Counted from the stretch's first letter, positions 1 through 11,821 are shown. The stretch: DNA of 64,000 bases from Murinocardiopsis flavida (GCF_003014485.1 NZ_PYGA01000007.1:186001-250000), one strand, 5' to 3'. Translations and numbers: made by a program. Notes: generated by a model from the letters alone, not told the origin.

Positions 1-3088
<3,088 letters not shown>

Positions 3089-3098
3089 GTGCCCCTCC

Positions 3099-4520
3099 TC
3101 AGCGCGCGATCTCGACGTTTTCGAGGACCCCGAGCGCGTCGGGAACGAGTACGGCGGCGGAGTAGTAGGTGCTCACCAGGTAGGAGGTGACCGCCTGCTC
3201 GCTGGCGCCCATGAACCGCACGTTCAGGCCCGGCTCGTACTCGTCGGGGATCCCGGTCTGGCGCAGGCCGACGACGCCCTGGTCCTCCAGCCCGGTCCGC
3301 AGCACCATGATGGAGCTGGTCTTCGCCCCGGTGATGGGGATCTTGTCGCACGGCAGGAGGGGGACACCGCGCCACGACGGCATCGGGTGGCCTTCGACCT
3401 CGACCGTCTCCGGGTGGACGCCGCGGCGGCTGCACTCCCTGCCGAACGCGGCGATCGCCCGCGGATGCGCCAGGAAGAACCGCGACTTCCGCCGGCGCGA
3501 GAGCAGTTCGTCGAGGTCGTCGGGTGTGGGCGGGCCGGTGCGGGTGTGGATGCGCTGCTTCAGGGCCGCGTTGTGCAGCAGCCCGAAGTCGCGGTTGTTG
3601 ACCAACTCGTGCTCCTGGCGCTCCCGCAGCCCCTCGATGGTCAGCCGCAGCTGCTGCTCGACCTGGTTCATCGGCTCGTTGTAGAGGTCGGCCACCCGCG
3701 TGTGCACCCGCAGCACGGTCTGGGCGACGCTCAGCTCGTACTCGCGCGGCGCCGCCTCGTAGTCCACGAAGGTCCCCGGCAGCACCGGCTCCCCGCCGTG
3801 CCCCGACGACATCCCGATCTCGGCCTCACCGTGCTTGTTGTGGGGCCGCCCCGGACCGGCGCGCCGCCGCTCGACGTGGGCGCGCAGCGCCGGGGAGTCG
3901 CCGCTGATACGGCGGGCCGCCTCCCGCGGCAGGGTCAGCACGATGCACGGGGTGCGGGCCTTGACGGTGCAGTCCCATTCCGACTCCGCCTCGGCCAGGG
4001 CCTCGCCGCCGAAGTGCGACCCGTCCGCCATGACGTCCAGGACGGTGTCGTCGCCGAACTTGCCCCGGCCGATCCGGTCGGCCTTGCCGTGCGCGAGGAG
4101 GTGGACGCCGTCCACGGGCCGCCCTGACTCCACGATCACCGCACCCGCCGGGAACTCCCGCTGCTCGAACCGGCCGGCCAGCTCCGCCAGCACCGCGTCG
4201 TCGCCGAACCCGCGCAGCAGCGGCAGCTCGCACAGCTCCTTCGGGACGACGCTGACGTCGGCACCGGTGTTGACGCACGTCACCAGGCCGTCGCCGAGTT
4301 CGTAGGTGAGGCGGCGGTTCACCCGGTACGCGCCGCCGCGCGCCTCCACCCACGGCAGCACCTTCAACAGCCACCGCGACGTGACGCCCTGCATCTGCGG
4401 CGCGGTCTTCGTCGTCGTCGCCAGATTGCGCGCCGCCGAGGTCCCCAGGCTCAGCCGGGCCTGCTCCTGTTCCCGTGTGCCGCTGTTCGATTCCGTCACA
4501 GTCACAACCAGATCCACCAA
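3099..4520 (-). CDS. Family 2B encapsulin shell protein, paralogue 1 (EshA-like, cyclic-nucleotide-binding-like insert)
   Basis: 473-aa HK97-fold shell protein of the EshA type. The N-terminal arm contains [15 protein letters not shown] and [16 protein letters not shown]. An inserted cyclic-nucleotide-binding-like domain spans about residues 105-205 ([43 protein letters not shown]). The shell core resumes at [19 protein letters not shown] and runs through [21 protein letters not shown] and [21 protein letters not shown] to the C-terminal [19 protein letters not shown]. The insert lacks the Arg that contacts the cyclic phosphate in CAP-type sites. The start is uncertain: TTG 4520 gives an N-terminus equal in length to the paralogue, and GTG 4505 is an alternative. 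Neither has a good ribosome site. Related proteins are known as EshA in Streptomyces and as family 2B encapsulins that pack terpenoid enzymes. It is followed at 10 bp by the polyprenyl synthase. Confidence 0.9.
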   Translation of the reverse strand: MVDLVVTVTESNSGTREQEQARLSLGTSAARNLATTTKTAPQMQGVTSRWLLKVLPWVEARGGAYRVNRRLTYELGDGLVTCVNTGADVSVVPKELCELPLLRGFGDDAVLAELAGRFEQREFPAGAVIVESGRPVDGVHLLAHGKADRIGRGKFGDDTVLDVMADGSHFGGEALAEAESEWDCTVKARTPCIVLTLPREAARRISGDSPALRAHVERRRAGPGRPHNKHGEAEIGMSSGHGGEPVLPGTFVDYEAAPREYELSVAQTVLRVHTRVADLYNEPMNQVEQQLRLTIEGLRERQEHELVNNRDFGLLHNAALKQRIHTRTGPPTPDDLDELLSRRRKSRFFLAHPRAIAAFGRECSRRGVHPETVEVEGHPMPSWRGVPLLPCDKIPITGAKTSSIMVLRTGLEDQGVVGLRQTGIPDEYEPGLNVRFMGASEQAVTSYLVSTYYSAAVLVPDALGVLENVEIAR

Positions 4521-4563
4521 TTCCGCTAGGGAGTGTCACGGCCGAGAGGCCGCTGCTCAGGGG

Positions 4564-4590
4564 CCGCCCCGGTGGCCGCCACCGGGGCGG
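4564..4590 (-). terminator. Strong stem-loop between the two encapsulin genes
   Basis: A perfect inverted repeat has 12-bp arms (CCGCCCCGGTGG at 4564-4575 and its complement at 4579-4590) and a 3-nt loop. It starts 4 bp after the stop of the upstream encapsulin. No T-run follows in the transcribed direction, so it may act as a Rho-assisted terminator, an attenuator, or a 3'-end stabiliser that sets the ratio of the two shell proteins. The 73-bp gap is otherwise featureless. Confidence 0.65.
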
Positions 4591-4593
4591 CGC

Positions 4594-6024
4594 TCAGGCG
4601 TCCCTGCCGAGCTCGACGTCCTCCAGGACTCCCAGGGCGTCGGGTACGAGCACGGCGGCGGAGTAGTAGGTGCTCACCAGGTAGGACAGGATGGCCTGCT
4701 CGCTGATGTTCATGAACCGCACCGAGAGGCCGGGCTGGTACTCGTCGGGGATCCCGGTCTGGTGCAGCCCGACGACACCGCGGTCCTGCTCGCCCAGGCG
4801 CATGAGCATGATCGAGCTCGTGCGGGTGTCGGTGACGGGGATCTTGTTGCAGGGCAGCATGGGGACGCCGCGCCACGAGGGGACCTTGTGGCCGGCCATG
4901 TCGATGCTGTGCGGGTAGATGCCGCGGCGGCTGCACTCCCTGCCGAACGCGGCGATCGCCCGCGGATGCGCCAGGAGGACGCCCGGCTCCTTCCACACCG
5001 TGGCCATGAGCTCGTCGAGGTCGTCGGGGGTGGGTGGGCCGGTGCGGGTGTGGATGCGCTGGTCGGGGGACGCGTTGTGCAGCAGCCCGAAGTCGCGGTT
5101 GTTGACCAGTTCGTGCTCTTGGCGCTCGCGCAGCGCCTCGATGGTCAGTCGCAGCTGCTGCTCGACCTGGTTCATCGGCTCGTTGTAGAGGTCGGCCACC
5201 CGCGTGTGCACCCGCAGCACGGTCTGGGCGACGCTCAGCTCGTACTCGCGCGGCGCCGATTCGTAGTCCACGAAGGTCCCCGGCAGCACCGGCTCGCCGC
5301 CGTGCCCCGACGACATCCCGATCTCGGCCTCGCCGTGGGCGTTCATCGGCTGCGAGCGCTGGTTCCGCGCCTGCTCGGCGTGGGTTCGCAGGGCCTCGGA
5401 GTGGCCGTTCATCTCCCCGAGGGCGCGGTGCGGCAGCAGCAGCACCGTGCAGCGGGTGACGGCCTTGGCCGTGAAGTCCCACTCGCCCGGGTTCGGGGCG
5501 AGCGCGGCGTCGCCGAAGTACCCGCCGTCGCCGATCGAGCCGAGGACGGTGTCGTCGCCGTACTTGCCCGGGCCGATCTTGTCGACCTTGCCGTGCGCGA
5601 CGAGGTAGACGCCGTCCACGGGACGGCCGGACTCCACGATCACCTCACCGGCCTGGAACTCCCGCTGCTCGAACCGGCCGGCCAGCTCCGCCAGCACCGC
5701 GTCGTCGCCGAACCCGCGCAGGGAGGGGAGTTCGCGCAGCTCGGCCGGGATGACGCGGATGTCGGCGCCGGTGCTCACGAACGTCATCCGGCCGTCGCCG
5801 ATGGTGTAGGCGAGGCGGCGGTTCACCCGGTACGCTCCGCCGCGCGCCTCCACCCACGGCAGCACCTTCAACAGCCACCGCGACGTGACGCCCTGCATCT
5901 GCGGCGTGGTCTTCGTCGTCGTCGCCAGATTGCGCGCCGCCGAAGTGCCCAGACTCATCCGCTGCTGTTCGTCCTGCCGCGCGGGATTCGATTCGACCGT
6001 CTCCGTCACAGAGCACACCACCAT
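4594..6024 (-). CDS. Family 2B encapsulin shell protein, paralogue 2 (EshA-like)
   Basis: 476-aa second copy of the HK97-fold shell protein, first in transcription order. It shares nearly all of the shell core with paralogue 1 ([90 protein letters not shown]). It differs most in the inserted cyclic-nucleotide-binding-like domain ([40 protein letters not shown]) and near the C-terminus. Both proteins have Trp-Asp where canonical binding cassettes carry Pro-Arg. ATG 6024 gives an N-terminus equal in length to paralogue 1; TTG 6036 and GTG 6009 are alternatives, and none has a clear ribosome site. A TAATAT box lies near 6053-6058 on the minus strand. Two non-identical shell genes in tandem suggest a mixed, two-component shell. 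Confidence 0.9.
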   Translation of the reverse strand: MVVCSVTETVESNPARQDEQQRMSLGTSAARNLATTTKTTPQMQGVTSRWLLKVLPWVEARGGAYRVNRRLAYTIGDGRMTFVSTGADIRVIPAELRELPSLRGFGDDAVLAELAGRFEQREFQAGEVIVESGRPVDGVYLVAHGKVDKIGPGKYGDDTVLGSIGDGGYFGDAALAPNPGEWDFTAKAVTRCTVLLLPHRALGEMNGHSEALRTHAEQARNQRSQPMNAHGEAEIGMSSGHGGEPVLPGTFVDYESAPREYELSVAQTVLRVHTRVADLYNEPMNQVEQQLRLTIEALRERQEHELVNNRDFGLLHNASPDQRIHTRTGPPTPDDLDELMATVWKEPGVLLAHPRAIAAFGRECSRRGIYPHSIDMAGHKVPSWRGVPMLPCNKIPVTDTRTSSIMLMRLGEQDRGVVGLHQTGIPDEYQPGLSVRFMNISEQAILSYLVSTYYSAAVLVPDALGVLEDVELGRDA

Positions 6025-6907
6025 TCTAGAAAGCAATTTGAGAGTCCGGCACGAATATTAAGCAGATCAGGGGGATCAGGGGGGATCTCATCACCGGACC
6101 AGCACCAAAGAGAACACAGAAACCGCAAGCCGTGCAAGCGGAATGGAAATTCTCCGACGACGGGTACAGCTGTATATCTGAGCAGCCATACCCAATCGGA
6201 GATCCGCGATTTCAGTGGCCGGTTGGCCGATTTCGGCATCGTGCGGAAAGTTTCCGTGTGTGGCGGTCATAAAACGGGAGAGAACCGTGCGATCTGCTCG
6301 TTCGGGACACCCGGACAAATTTGCAAACATAACGAAATGCCGTAGTTGTCCACCGGCGTCCGACCGATTCCAGATCGGCCATGGACGTTTTTCTGGGCGG
6401 CCAATTGGGCGGACGGACGCCATCCGGAAACTCGCGAAACCCTGTGTTTCCACATATCCGGACGCACGACGGCGACCACGGAAAACATGTCCGGCCGACC
6501 ATTGAGAACAATACTGATCGCACAGGCATTCGAGTCGCCTTTCCCCGCCAGCGCGGAGTACGTCTCCCGGTGCCACCGATTCGCCGGCATCGGAAAATCG
6601 AATTGGCCCGAGAGGGCCGCCGAAAACCGGTTTTCGGCCGACGGGGGCGGGCTCGGGCGCGGGGATGCCGACCGGGCCCGCGGTCCGCCGCCGGGCCGCG
6701 ATCTGCCGCCGGGGCGGCCGACCGCCGCTGGGCACGCGGTCCTCCGCCGGGGCCGCCGCCCGCCCGGGAGCCGGCCTCCTCCGGGTAAAGATTCGGCGCG
6801 GCCGACACCCGGCGCGAACGGCCGAATCCCCTGCGCCGCAAAGGATTCGCGCACTTCAGAGGGGTCAACGGCGCCTCGGGGCGGGTGGACGGCACAATGA
6901 TCTTGCT
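6025..6907. other. Long non-coding region between encapsulin operon and imuA
   Basis: About 880 bp without a recognisable gene. The part from 6040 to 6600 is clearly less GC-rich than its surroundings. It holds the likely encapsulin promoter (TAATAT near 6053-6058 on the minus strand, after a repeated CCCCCTGATC element) and scattered CCGGA words. From 6630 to 6800 it becomes extremely GC-rich, with repeated CCGCCGGGG-like words. Open frames exist on both strands here, but none has codon usage, a ribosome site or residues typical of a real protein. The length suggests complex regulation of the shell operon or a decayed gene. Confidence 0.5.
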
Positions 6908-6923
6908 GCGAACATGAGTTCGA
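6908..6923 (+). promoter_or_regulatory. LexA (SOS) box upstream of imuA
   Basis: GCGAACATGAGTTCGA contains perfect CGAAC half-sites separated by four bases, matching the actinobacterial LexA consensus TCGAAC-N4-GTTCGA apart from the outermost left base. It lies 63 bp before the favoured imuA start. The same arrangement occurs before dnaE2, so both units should be induced by DNA damage. Confidence 0.9.
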
Positions 6924-6986
6924 AAGCCGCCGGTCTTCCCCCCGGTGGACGGTGCCGCCGCTGTGCGGCCGCGGTCGAGGGGGGAC

Positions 6987-7727
6987 GTGTCGGTCACCGA
7001 AGCACAGGGGCAGCCGCGCGTACGGCACTTGCGGAGTGCGGTGGCGGCGGCGGAGTCCGACGTCCCGGTGCGGGGACGCCCGGCGGCCGCCGTCCTGCCC
7101 GCCCTGCGCACCCTCGTCCCGGAACTGCCGGCCGGCTCGCTGGTGTCGGTGGCCGGCGGCGGTTCGGCGTCACTGGCGGCCGCGCTGGTGGCAGGGGCGT
7201 CCGAGGGCGGCGCCTGGTGCGCGGTGGTGGGGGTACCGGAGTTCGGCGTGCGCTCCGCCGTCGGCATGGGGGCCGACCCGCAGCGCCTGCTGCTGGTGGA
7301 CGACCCCGGCCGCCGCTGGGCCGAGACCGTCGCCGCGCTCGCCGAAGGGGTCGGCCTGGTCCTGACCCGTGCCCCCGCACCGGTCGCCCCCGCGCTCGCG
7401 CGGCGGCTGACCTCGGTGGCGCGGCGGCACGGCTGCGTCCTCGTCGTCGCCGGTACGGCGTGGGAGGGGACCTGGCTGCGGCTGGAGGTCACCGCGTCGG
7501 TGTGGACCGGCCTCGCCCAGGGGCACGGGCACCTGCGCGGCCGGCGGGCCACGGTGGCGGCGCTGGGCCGCGGAGCGGGCGGCGGTCGCCGGGCCGCCCT
7601 GTGGCTGCCCGGCCCCGACGGCGCGGTCGGCCCCGACCGGACAGCGGAGGCGCCGCAGGACGGCGGCGTCCGGCCGGTGCGCGCGGCCCCGCGCACCGCG
7701 GGGACGACGACCACGGAAGTGGCGTGA
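6987..7727 (+). CDS. imuA: ImuA-type mutasome accessory protein (RecA-like fold)
   Basis: RecA/SulA-like accessory factor of the damage-induced translesion complex ImuA-ImuB-DnaE2 (the mycobacterial ImuA' role). With GTG 6987, preceded by GAGGGGGG, it is 246 aa; the frame is open back to GTG 6945. It keeps the VRHLRSAVAA start, GSLVSVAGGGSASLAAAL in place of a Walker A loop (no GKT, so ATP binding is doubtful), VPEFGVRSAVGMGADPQRLLLVDDP, and VLVVAGTAWEGTWLRLEVTAS. The C-terminal 30 residues are low-complexity. Its stop overlaps the possible imuB start (GTGA), so the two are translationally coupled. The LexA box at 6908-6923 implies SOS induction. The function is assigned from family resemblance and gene order. 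Confidence 0.85.
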   Translation: MSVTEAQGQPRVRHLRSAVAAAESDVPVRGRPAAAVLPALRTLVPELPAGSLVSVAGGGSASLAAALVAGASEGGAWCAVVGVPEFGVRSAVGMGADPQRLLLVDDPGRRWAETVAALAEGVGLVLTRAPAPVAPALARRLTSVARRHGCVLVVAGTAWEGTWLRLEVTASVWTGLAQGHGHLRGRRATVAALGRGAGGGRRAALWLPGPDGAVGPDRTAEAPQDGGVRPVRAAPRTAGTTTTEVA

Positions 7728-9784
7728 CCGCCCCGGACCCCCCATGCGGCCCCCGCCCACTGCCCCCTGCCGCCCGCGGCCCTGGCCATGGCTCTGGCCC
7801 TGACAAGGGCGCCGGCAAGGGCACTGGCCGCCCCGCACCGAACACCCCGGACCCGAGCACCCCCGTCCCGCAGGCACCCGGCCGAGCGGGCCCCGATCCC
7901 GAGAACGCCCCACGCCATGCGCCCCGAGGAACCACCGGACAGCAGCGACCGCCCCGCGGCGGCCGCCCCGGACGCGCACTGCCGGGACGTGCACTGCCGA
8001 ACCGCACAATGCCGGACAGCGGCGTGACCGCGGACGGGCCGGTGCGCACCATGGCCGTGTGGTGCCCCGACTGGCCGGTCACCGCTGCGGGCATCGACCC
8101 GGACACCCCCGGGGCCGTGCTGTCGAAGGGGCGGGTCGCGGCGTGCTCGCGTGCGGCGCGCAGCACCGGGGTGCGCCGCGGCCAGCGCCTGCGCGACGCC
8201 CAGCGCCTCTGCCCCGACCTGGTGGTACACCTGCGCGACATCGAGACCGAGGGCCGACTGTTCGAGCCGGTCGTCGAGGCGGTCACCGCCATCACCCCGT
8301 GGGTGGAGGTGCTGCGCCCGGGCCTGTGCGCGTTCTCGGTCCGGGGTCCCGCCCGCTACCACGGCGGGGAGAAACCCCTGCGCGATGCGGTCCGCGACGC
8401 GGTGACGGCCCTGGGGCACGCCTGCGGCGCCGGTGTCGCCGACGGGGTCTTCGCGGCGGTCCTGGCGGCGCGGACCCGGGGCGAGGGCGTCGTGGTGCAC
8501 CCCGGCCGCACCCCCGACTTCCTGGCGCCCTTCCCGGTACGGATCCTGGAACGGCCCGAACTCGCCGACCTGCTCGGCCGGTTGGGGGTGCACACCCTGG
8601 GCGCGTTCGCCGCGCTGCCCCCCGGACGCGTAGCCCAGCGCTTCGGCGCCGAGGGGACGGCGGCACACCGCTTGGCGGGCGGCCTGGACGCCCGGCCGCC
8701 CGCACCGGCTCCCCCGGCCACCGACCTCACCGTCGGCGCGTCCTTCGAACCGCCCGCCGAACGCGCCGAGACCGTGGTCTTCCAGGCCAAGGCGCTGGCG
8801 GGGCAGTTGCACGCGGGGATGGCGGCGAAAGGGCTGGTCTGCGTCCGCTTCGCGGCCGAGGTCACCTGGTCCGACGGCCGGGTGCTGCGCCGACTGTGGC
8901 GGCACGACGGAGCCCTGTCGGAGCTGGCCGTGGCCGAACGGGTGCTGTGGCAGCTCACCGGCGCACCAGAGGGAGCCGGCCGGACGCGGGCAGGGGACGG
9001 CGGACCGGGGACCGGGAGCGGTGGAACGCGGACCGGTGACAGCGGAACGCGGACCAGGAGCGGCGGCACGCGGACCGAGGACGGCGCCGGCGAGGGGGCA
9101 AGGGGTGGCCCCGGGGACGGCCTTGCTGGGAAAGCAGGGGCCAGCACCTGGGACGGCCCTGGTGAGATGGCACGCGAGGGCTCCGGTGAAAGCGCGGGCG
9201 AGGACCCCAGCGACGGCGCGGGCGGGGTCGTCGCCCTGCGCCTGATCCCCGACCACCTGGTCCCCGACAACGGGCGGCAGTCCGCGCTGTGGGGCCGGGC
9301 CGACGCGTCGAGCCGGGTCGAGCGCGCCGCAGCGCGAGTGCAGGGCATGCTCGGCCACCACGCCCTCGTCCGGGCGGTCCTCGGCGGCGGCCGCGGCCCC
9401 GCCGACGGCATCGTCCGGGTACCGATGGGCGACCTGCCACCGCCTACCCCCGCTGAGCAGGGCCCCTGGCCGGGCGGGGTCCCCGACCCCGCCCCCAGCG
9501 TGGTTCCGCCCCACCCTCTACCGGCCGCCGTCCTCGACGCCGACGGGGCCCCGGTCGCGGTCGACGGGCGCGCCGCCGTCTCCGCTCCCCCCGCCCGCCT
9601 CGGCATCGCGGGGGCCGACCCGGTGGACATCGACTCCTGGGCCGGTCCCTGGCCCTGCGTCGAACGCTGGTGGGACCCCGCGTCCCGGCACCGCCGCGCC
9701 CGCCTCCAGGTCACCTCCGGCCCGCGCGCCTACCTCCTCGTCATCGAAGACCGCCAATGGCAGGTCGAGGCGGTCTACGACTGA
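7724..9784 (+). CDS. imuB: ImuB, Y-family polymerase-like mutasome hub
   Basis: Catalytically inactive Y-family polymerase homologue that bridges the beta clamp, ImuA and DnaE2. The conserved part begins at RTMAVWCPDWPVTAAG, where the active-site Asp pair of true Y-polymerases is absent. GQRLRDAQRLCPDL, TPWVEVLRPGLCAFSVRGPARYHGG, a helix-hairpin segment (LLGRLGVHTLGAFAALPPG) and a little-finger-like region follow. A beta-clamp motif, QSALWG, sits near 9281. GTG 7724 overlaps the imuA stop but gives about 100 Pro/Gly/Arg-rich residues before the conserved domain; ATG 8009 or GTG 8024 would give a normal N-terminus. An unusual Gly/Thr/Arg/Asp-rich insert of about 80 residues (roughly 8980-9230) separates the little finger from the clamp motif. 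The 3' end overlaps the convergent next gene by 10 bp. Confidence 0.88.
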   Translation: MTAPDPPCGPRPLPPAARGPGHGSGPDKGAGKGTGRPAPNTPDPSTPVPQAPGRAGPDPENAPRHAPRGTTGQQRPPRGGRPGRALPGRALPNRTMPDSGVTADGPVRTMAVWCPDWPVTAAGIDPDTPGAVLSKGRVAACSRAARSTGVRRGQRLRDAQRLCPDLVVHLRDIETEGRLFEPVVEAVTAITPWVEVLRPGLCAFSVRGPARYHGGEKPLRDAVRDAVTALGHACGAGVADGVFAAVLAARTRGEGVVVHPGRTPDFLAPFPVRILERPELADLLGRLGVHTLGAFAALPPGRVAQRFGAEGTAAHRLAGGLDARPPAPAPPATDLTVGASFEPPAERAETVVFQAKALAGQLHAGMAAKGLVCVRFAAEVTWSDGRVLRRLWRHDGALSELAVAERVLWQLTGAPEGAGRTRAGDGGPGTGSGGTRTGDSGTRTRSGGTRTEDGAGEGARGGPGDGLAGKAGASTWDGPGEMAREGSGESAGEDPSDGAGGVVALRLIPDHLVPDNGRQSALWGRADASSRVERAAARVQGMLGHHALVRAVLGGGRGPADGIVRVPMGDLPPPTPAEQGPWPGGVPDPAPSVVPPHPLPAAVLDADGAPVAVDGRAAVSAPPARLGIAGADPVDIDSWAGPWPCVERWWDPASRHRRARLQVTSGPRAYLLVIEDRQWQVEAVYD
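9001..9080 (+). repeat. Degenerate in-frame repeat inside imuB
   Basis: Three imperfect copies of a unit of about 21 bp built on the core ACGCGGACC (copies near 9018-9034, 9041-9055 and 9063-9076) encode SGGTRT/DSGTRT/SGGTRT. Similar low-complexity sequence continues to about 9220. It looks like slippage-driven growth of a flexible linker rather than a domain. Confidence 0.6.
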
Positions 9785-10338
9785 CGGGCCCGCGAGAAGG
9801 TGTAGCGGGTGTGGCTGAACACCTGGCCATCGTGCCCGAATCCGTACGCGGTGCCGGGTGCCACCGCGAACAGCATGTCGTTGCCTTTGCGGATATTGTC
9901 GCCGAAGCCGTGGAAGACCCCCTCAGGCGAGGTGATGTGGTCCCCGTACTGCTCCTCGAACGCGGCGATGACCTCTTCCTGACGCGCCGGATCCGTTACC
10001 CGCTCTGCCGTGCCCTCGACCACCATGTCGATGCCGCCGGAGAGTGCGTTGTGCCCTGTGGTCAGCGCGCATTGGGCATTGGCGGCCAGGTTCTTCGCCT
10101 TCTGCTCGCCCGACCCGGTGCTGAAGTGCAGGGCCCCGTCGTGCCAGGCGGCGACCAGCGGCGTGACGTGCAGCCGGCCGTCCGGCCGGACCGTGGTGAT
10201 CCAGAAGACCTCGGCCGCCCGCAACAGGCCCTGGGCCTCGGCCCAATCGACGGCGGTGACGTCCTCCGCGCCTGGACGCGGGTTGAGTGCGGCGCTGTAG
10301 CGGGCGTCAAGCTCGGTCTTGGGCTGCTTCGGCGCCAT
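9775..10338 (-). CDS. Pyridoxamine 5'-phosphate oxidase-family (split-barrel flavin/F420) protein
   Basis: 187-aa split-barrel protein of the PNPOx-like superfamily, whose members bind FMN or reduced F420 and reduce small substrates. The signature segment is VFWITTVRPDGRLHVTPLVAAWHDGALHF, followed by GEQKAKNLAANAQCALTTG and VVEGTAERVTDPARQEEVIAAF. The C-terminal part (YTFSRARQS) resembles the F420-type general-stress members often seen in actinobacteria. ATG 10338 has AAGGGGAG upstream and was preferred to an extended frame beginning at 10512. It converges on imuB with a 10-bp overlap and is divergent from the glutaminase gene. Cofactor and substrate cannot be read from the sequence. Confidence 0.8.
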   Translation of the reverse strand: MAPKQPKTELDARYSAALNPRPGAEDVTAVDWAEAQGLLRAAEVFWITTVRPDGRLHVTPLVAAWHDGALHFSTGSGEQKAKNLAANAQCALTTGHNALSGGIDMVVEGTAERVTDPARQEEVIAAFEEQYGDHITSPEGVFHGFGDNIRKGNDMLFAVAPGTAYGFGHDGQVFSHTRYTFSRARQS

Positions 10339-10390
10339 GGGAACTCCCCTTCTTTCTCCATTTCCCGCCAAGATTACGCACCCCGGCCTG

Positions 10391-10419
10391 AGCCCCCGGA
10401 TGACGATCGTCCGGGGGCT
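10391..10419. other. GC-rich hairpin in the divergent 10339-10549 region
   Basis: A perfect inverted repeat has 10-bp arms (AGCCCCCGGA at 10391-10400 and its complement at 10410-10419) and a 9-nt loop. It lies between the starts of the PNPOx-like gene and the glutaminase gene, so it would sit in a 5' leader rather than at a 3' end. It could be a leader structure or a relic terminator. Confidence 0.45.
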
Positions 10420-10549
10420 TGGCCGTGCGCGCTTGGGGCCGCGACGCCACCCGCCGGGACTCACCGGGCGGCGGTGGCCGCTCCGGGGTGCGGGGTGTGG
10501 AAGCCTCGGCAACCGGATGACACCGGCATCACCTCAGGGGGGAACCTTC

Positions 10550-11821
10550 ATGCGGTCACCGATCCTCGATTACCTCGACACGATCATCGCCGAGACGGAG
10601 CACGTGGTCTCCGGGGAGTCGGCCGACTACATACCGGAACTGGCCGCCGCCGACCCCGACCGGGTGGCCGTCGCGCTGTGCACGGTCAACGGGACGGTGT
10701 ACGCGAGCGGCGACACCGGTCACCGCTTCAGCATCCAGTCGATGTCCAAGCCCTTCGCCTACGCATTGGCGATCGAGGACCGCGGCCTGGAGTCGGTGCT
10801 CCACCACATCGGCGTCGAGCCGAGCGGGGAGGCGTTCAACGAGCTGTCCCTGGACCCCGAGACCGGGCAACCGCGCAATCCGATGATCAACGCGGGGGCG
10901 ATCGCGGCCCACTCACTCATCGACGACGACCGGCAGTCGGCCGTCGACCGGCTGCTCGCGCTGTTCTCCCAGCTCGCGGACCGCCCGGTCGAGATCGACG
11001 AGGCGGTCGCCGCCTCCGAGCTGGCGACGGGCGACCGCAACCTCGGCCTCGCCTACCTGCTGCACTCCTCGGGCCGCCTGACCAGAGAGCCCCGGAGCGC
11101 CGTCGAGGGTTACATCCGCCAGTGCGCGGCGTCGGTGGACGTCCGCGACCTCGCCCTCATGGCCGCCACGCTCGCCAACGGAGGCGTGCAGCCCAACACC
11201 GGAGATCGGCTGTTCAGCAGGGCGGGCACCCGGCACCTGCTCAGCGTCATGGCCTCGTGCGGCATGTACGACGCCGCCGGGGACTGGCTGACCGCTGTCG
11301 GCATCCCCGCGAAGAGCGGTGTGGCCGGGGGCATCATCGGCGTGCTCCCCGGGCAGGTCGGCGTCGCGGTCTTCTCCCCCCGCCTCGACCCGCACGGCAA
11401 CAGCGCACGGGGCGTCGCGATGATGCAGCGCCTCTCCGACGACCTCGGCCTGCACCTCATGGAGGCCAACCGGCCGTCGCGGTCGTCGCTGCGGGAGACC
11501 CGCACGGCGTCGGTGGACGGGCAGGAGGCGACGATCTACGTCCTCCAGGGGGACATGGTGCTCAGCAGCATCGAGTCGCTGGTCCACGAACTCATCACGA
11601 ACCCGCCGAAGACCGAGCTCGTGGTCTTCGACATGAGCCGGGTCGCCGAGGTCCTGCCGGTGGCCCGCCGGACCTCGGCGGAGACGGCGACCAAGCTCTG
11701 CGACGAGGGCCACCGCATCATCCTGGTCGATCCCGAGAGCACCGTCCCCGACTTCCAGGACAGCCGGGGCCGCTCGATCGAGCGCTGGACGCGCGAACGC
11801 CTGGAGCAGAGCCAGCGGTAG
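10550..11821 (+). CDS. glsA: Glutaminase fused to a C-terminal STAS domain
   Basis: Serine-dependent glutaminase hydrolysing L-glutamine to glutamate and ammonia, in the penicillin-binding/beta-lactamase-like fold. The protein is 423 aa. The catalytic region shows FSIQSMSKPFAYALAIED (Ser-x-x-Lys near residues 64-67), NPMINAGAIAAHSL and KSGVAGGIIGVLPG. After about residue 320 comes a STAS domain (TIYVLQGDMVLSSIESLVHEL, ELVVFDMSRVAEVLPVA), a fold typical of anti-sigma antagonists. Plain GlsA enzymes are about 310 residues, so the extra 100 residues are a real fusion, also known in some mammalian-like and actinobacterial glutaminases. ATG 10550 follows CAGGGGGGAA. The STAS part could regulate activity or oligomerisation. 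Confidence 0.92.
   Translation: MRSPILDYLDTIIAETEHVVSGESADYIPELAAADPDRVAVALCTVNGTVYASGDTGHRFSIQSMSKPFAYALAIEDRGLESVLHHIGVEPSGEAFNELSLDPETGQPRNPMINAGAIAAHSLIDDDRQSAVDRLLALFSQLADRPVEIDEAVAASELATGDRNLGLAYLLHSSGRLTREPRSAVEGYIRQCAASVDVRDLALMAATLANGGVQPNTGDRLFSRAGTRHLLSVMASCGMYDAAGDWLTAVGIPAKSGVAGGIIGVLPGQVGVAVFSPRLDPHGNSARGVAMMQRLSDDLGLHLMEANRPSRSSLRETRTASVDGQEATIYVLQGDMVLSSIESLVHELITNPPKTELVVFDMSRVAEVLPVARRTSAETATKLCDEGHRIILVDPESTVPDFQDSRGRSIERWTRERLEQSQR

Noticed and set aside
6006-7028. Open frames on both strands in the region before imuA (77 to 253 codons)
   Set aside because: No recognisable residue pattern, no codon bias, no ribosome site, and they cross the LexA box or run into imuA. Treated as non-coding.
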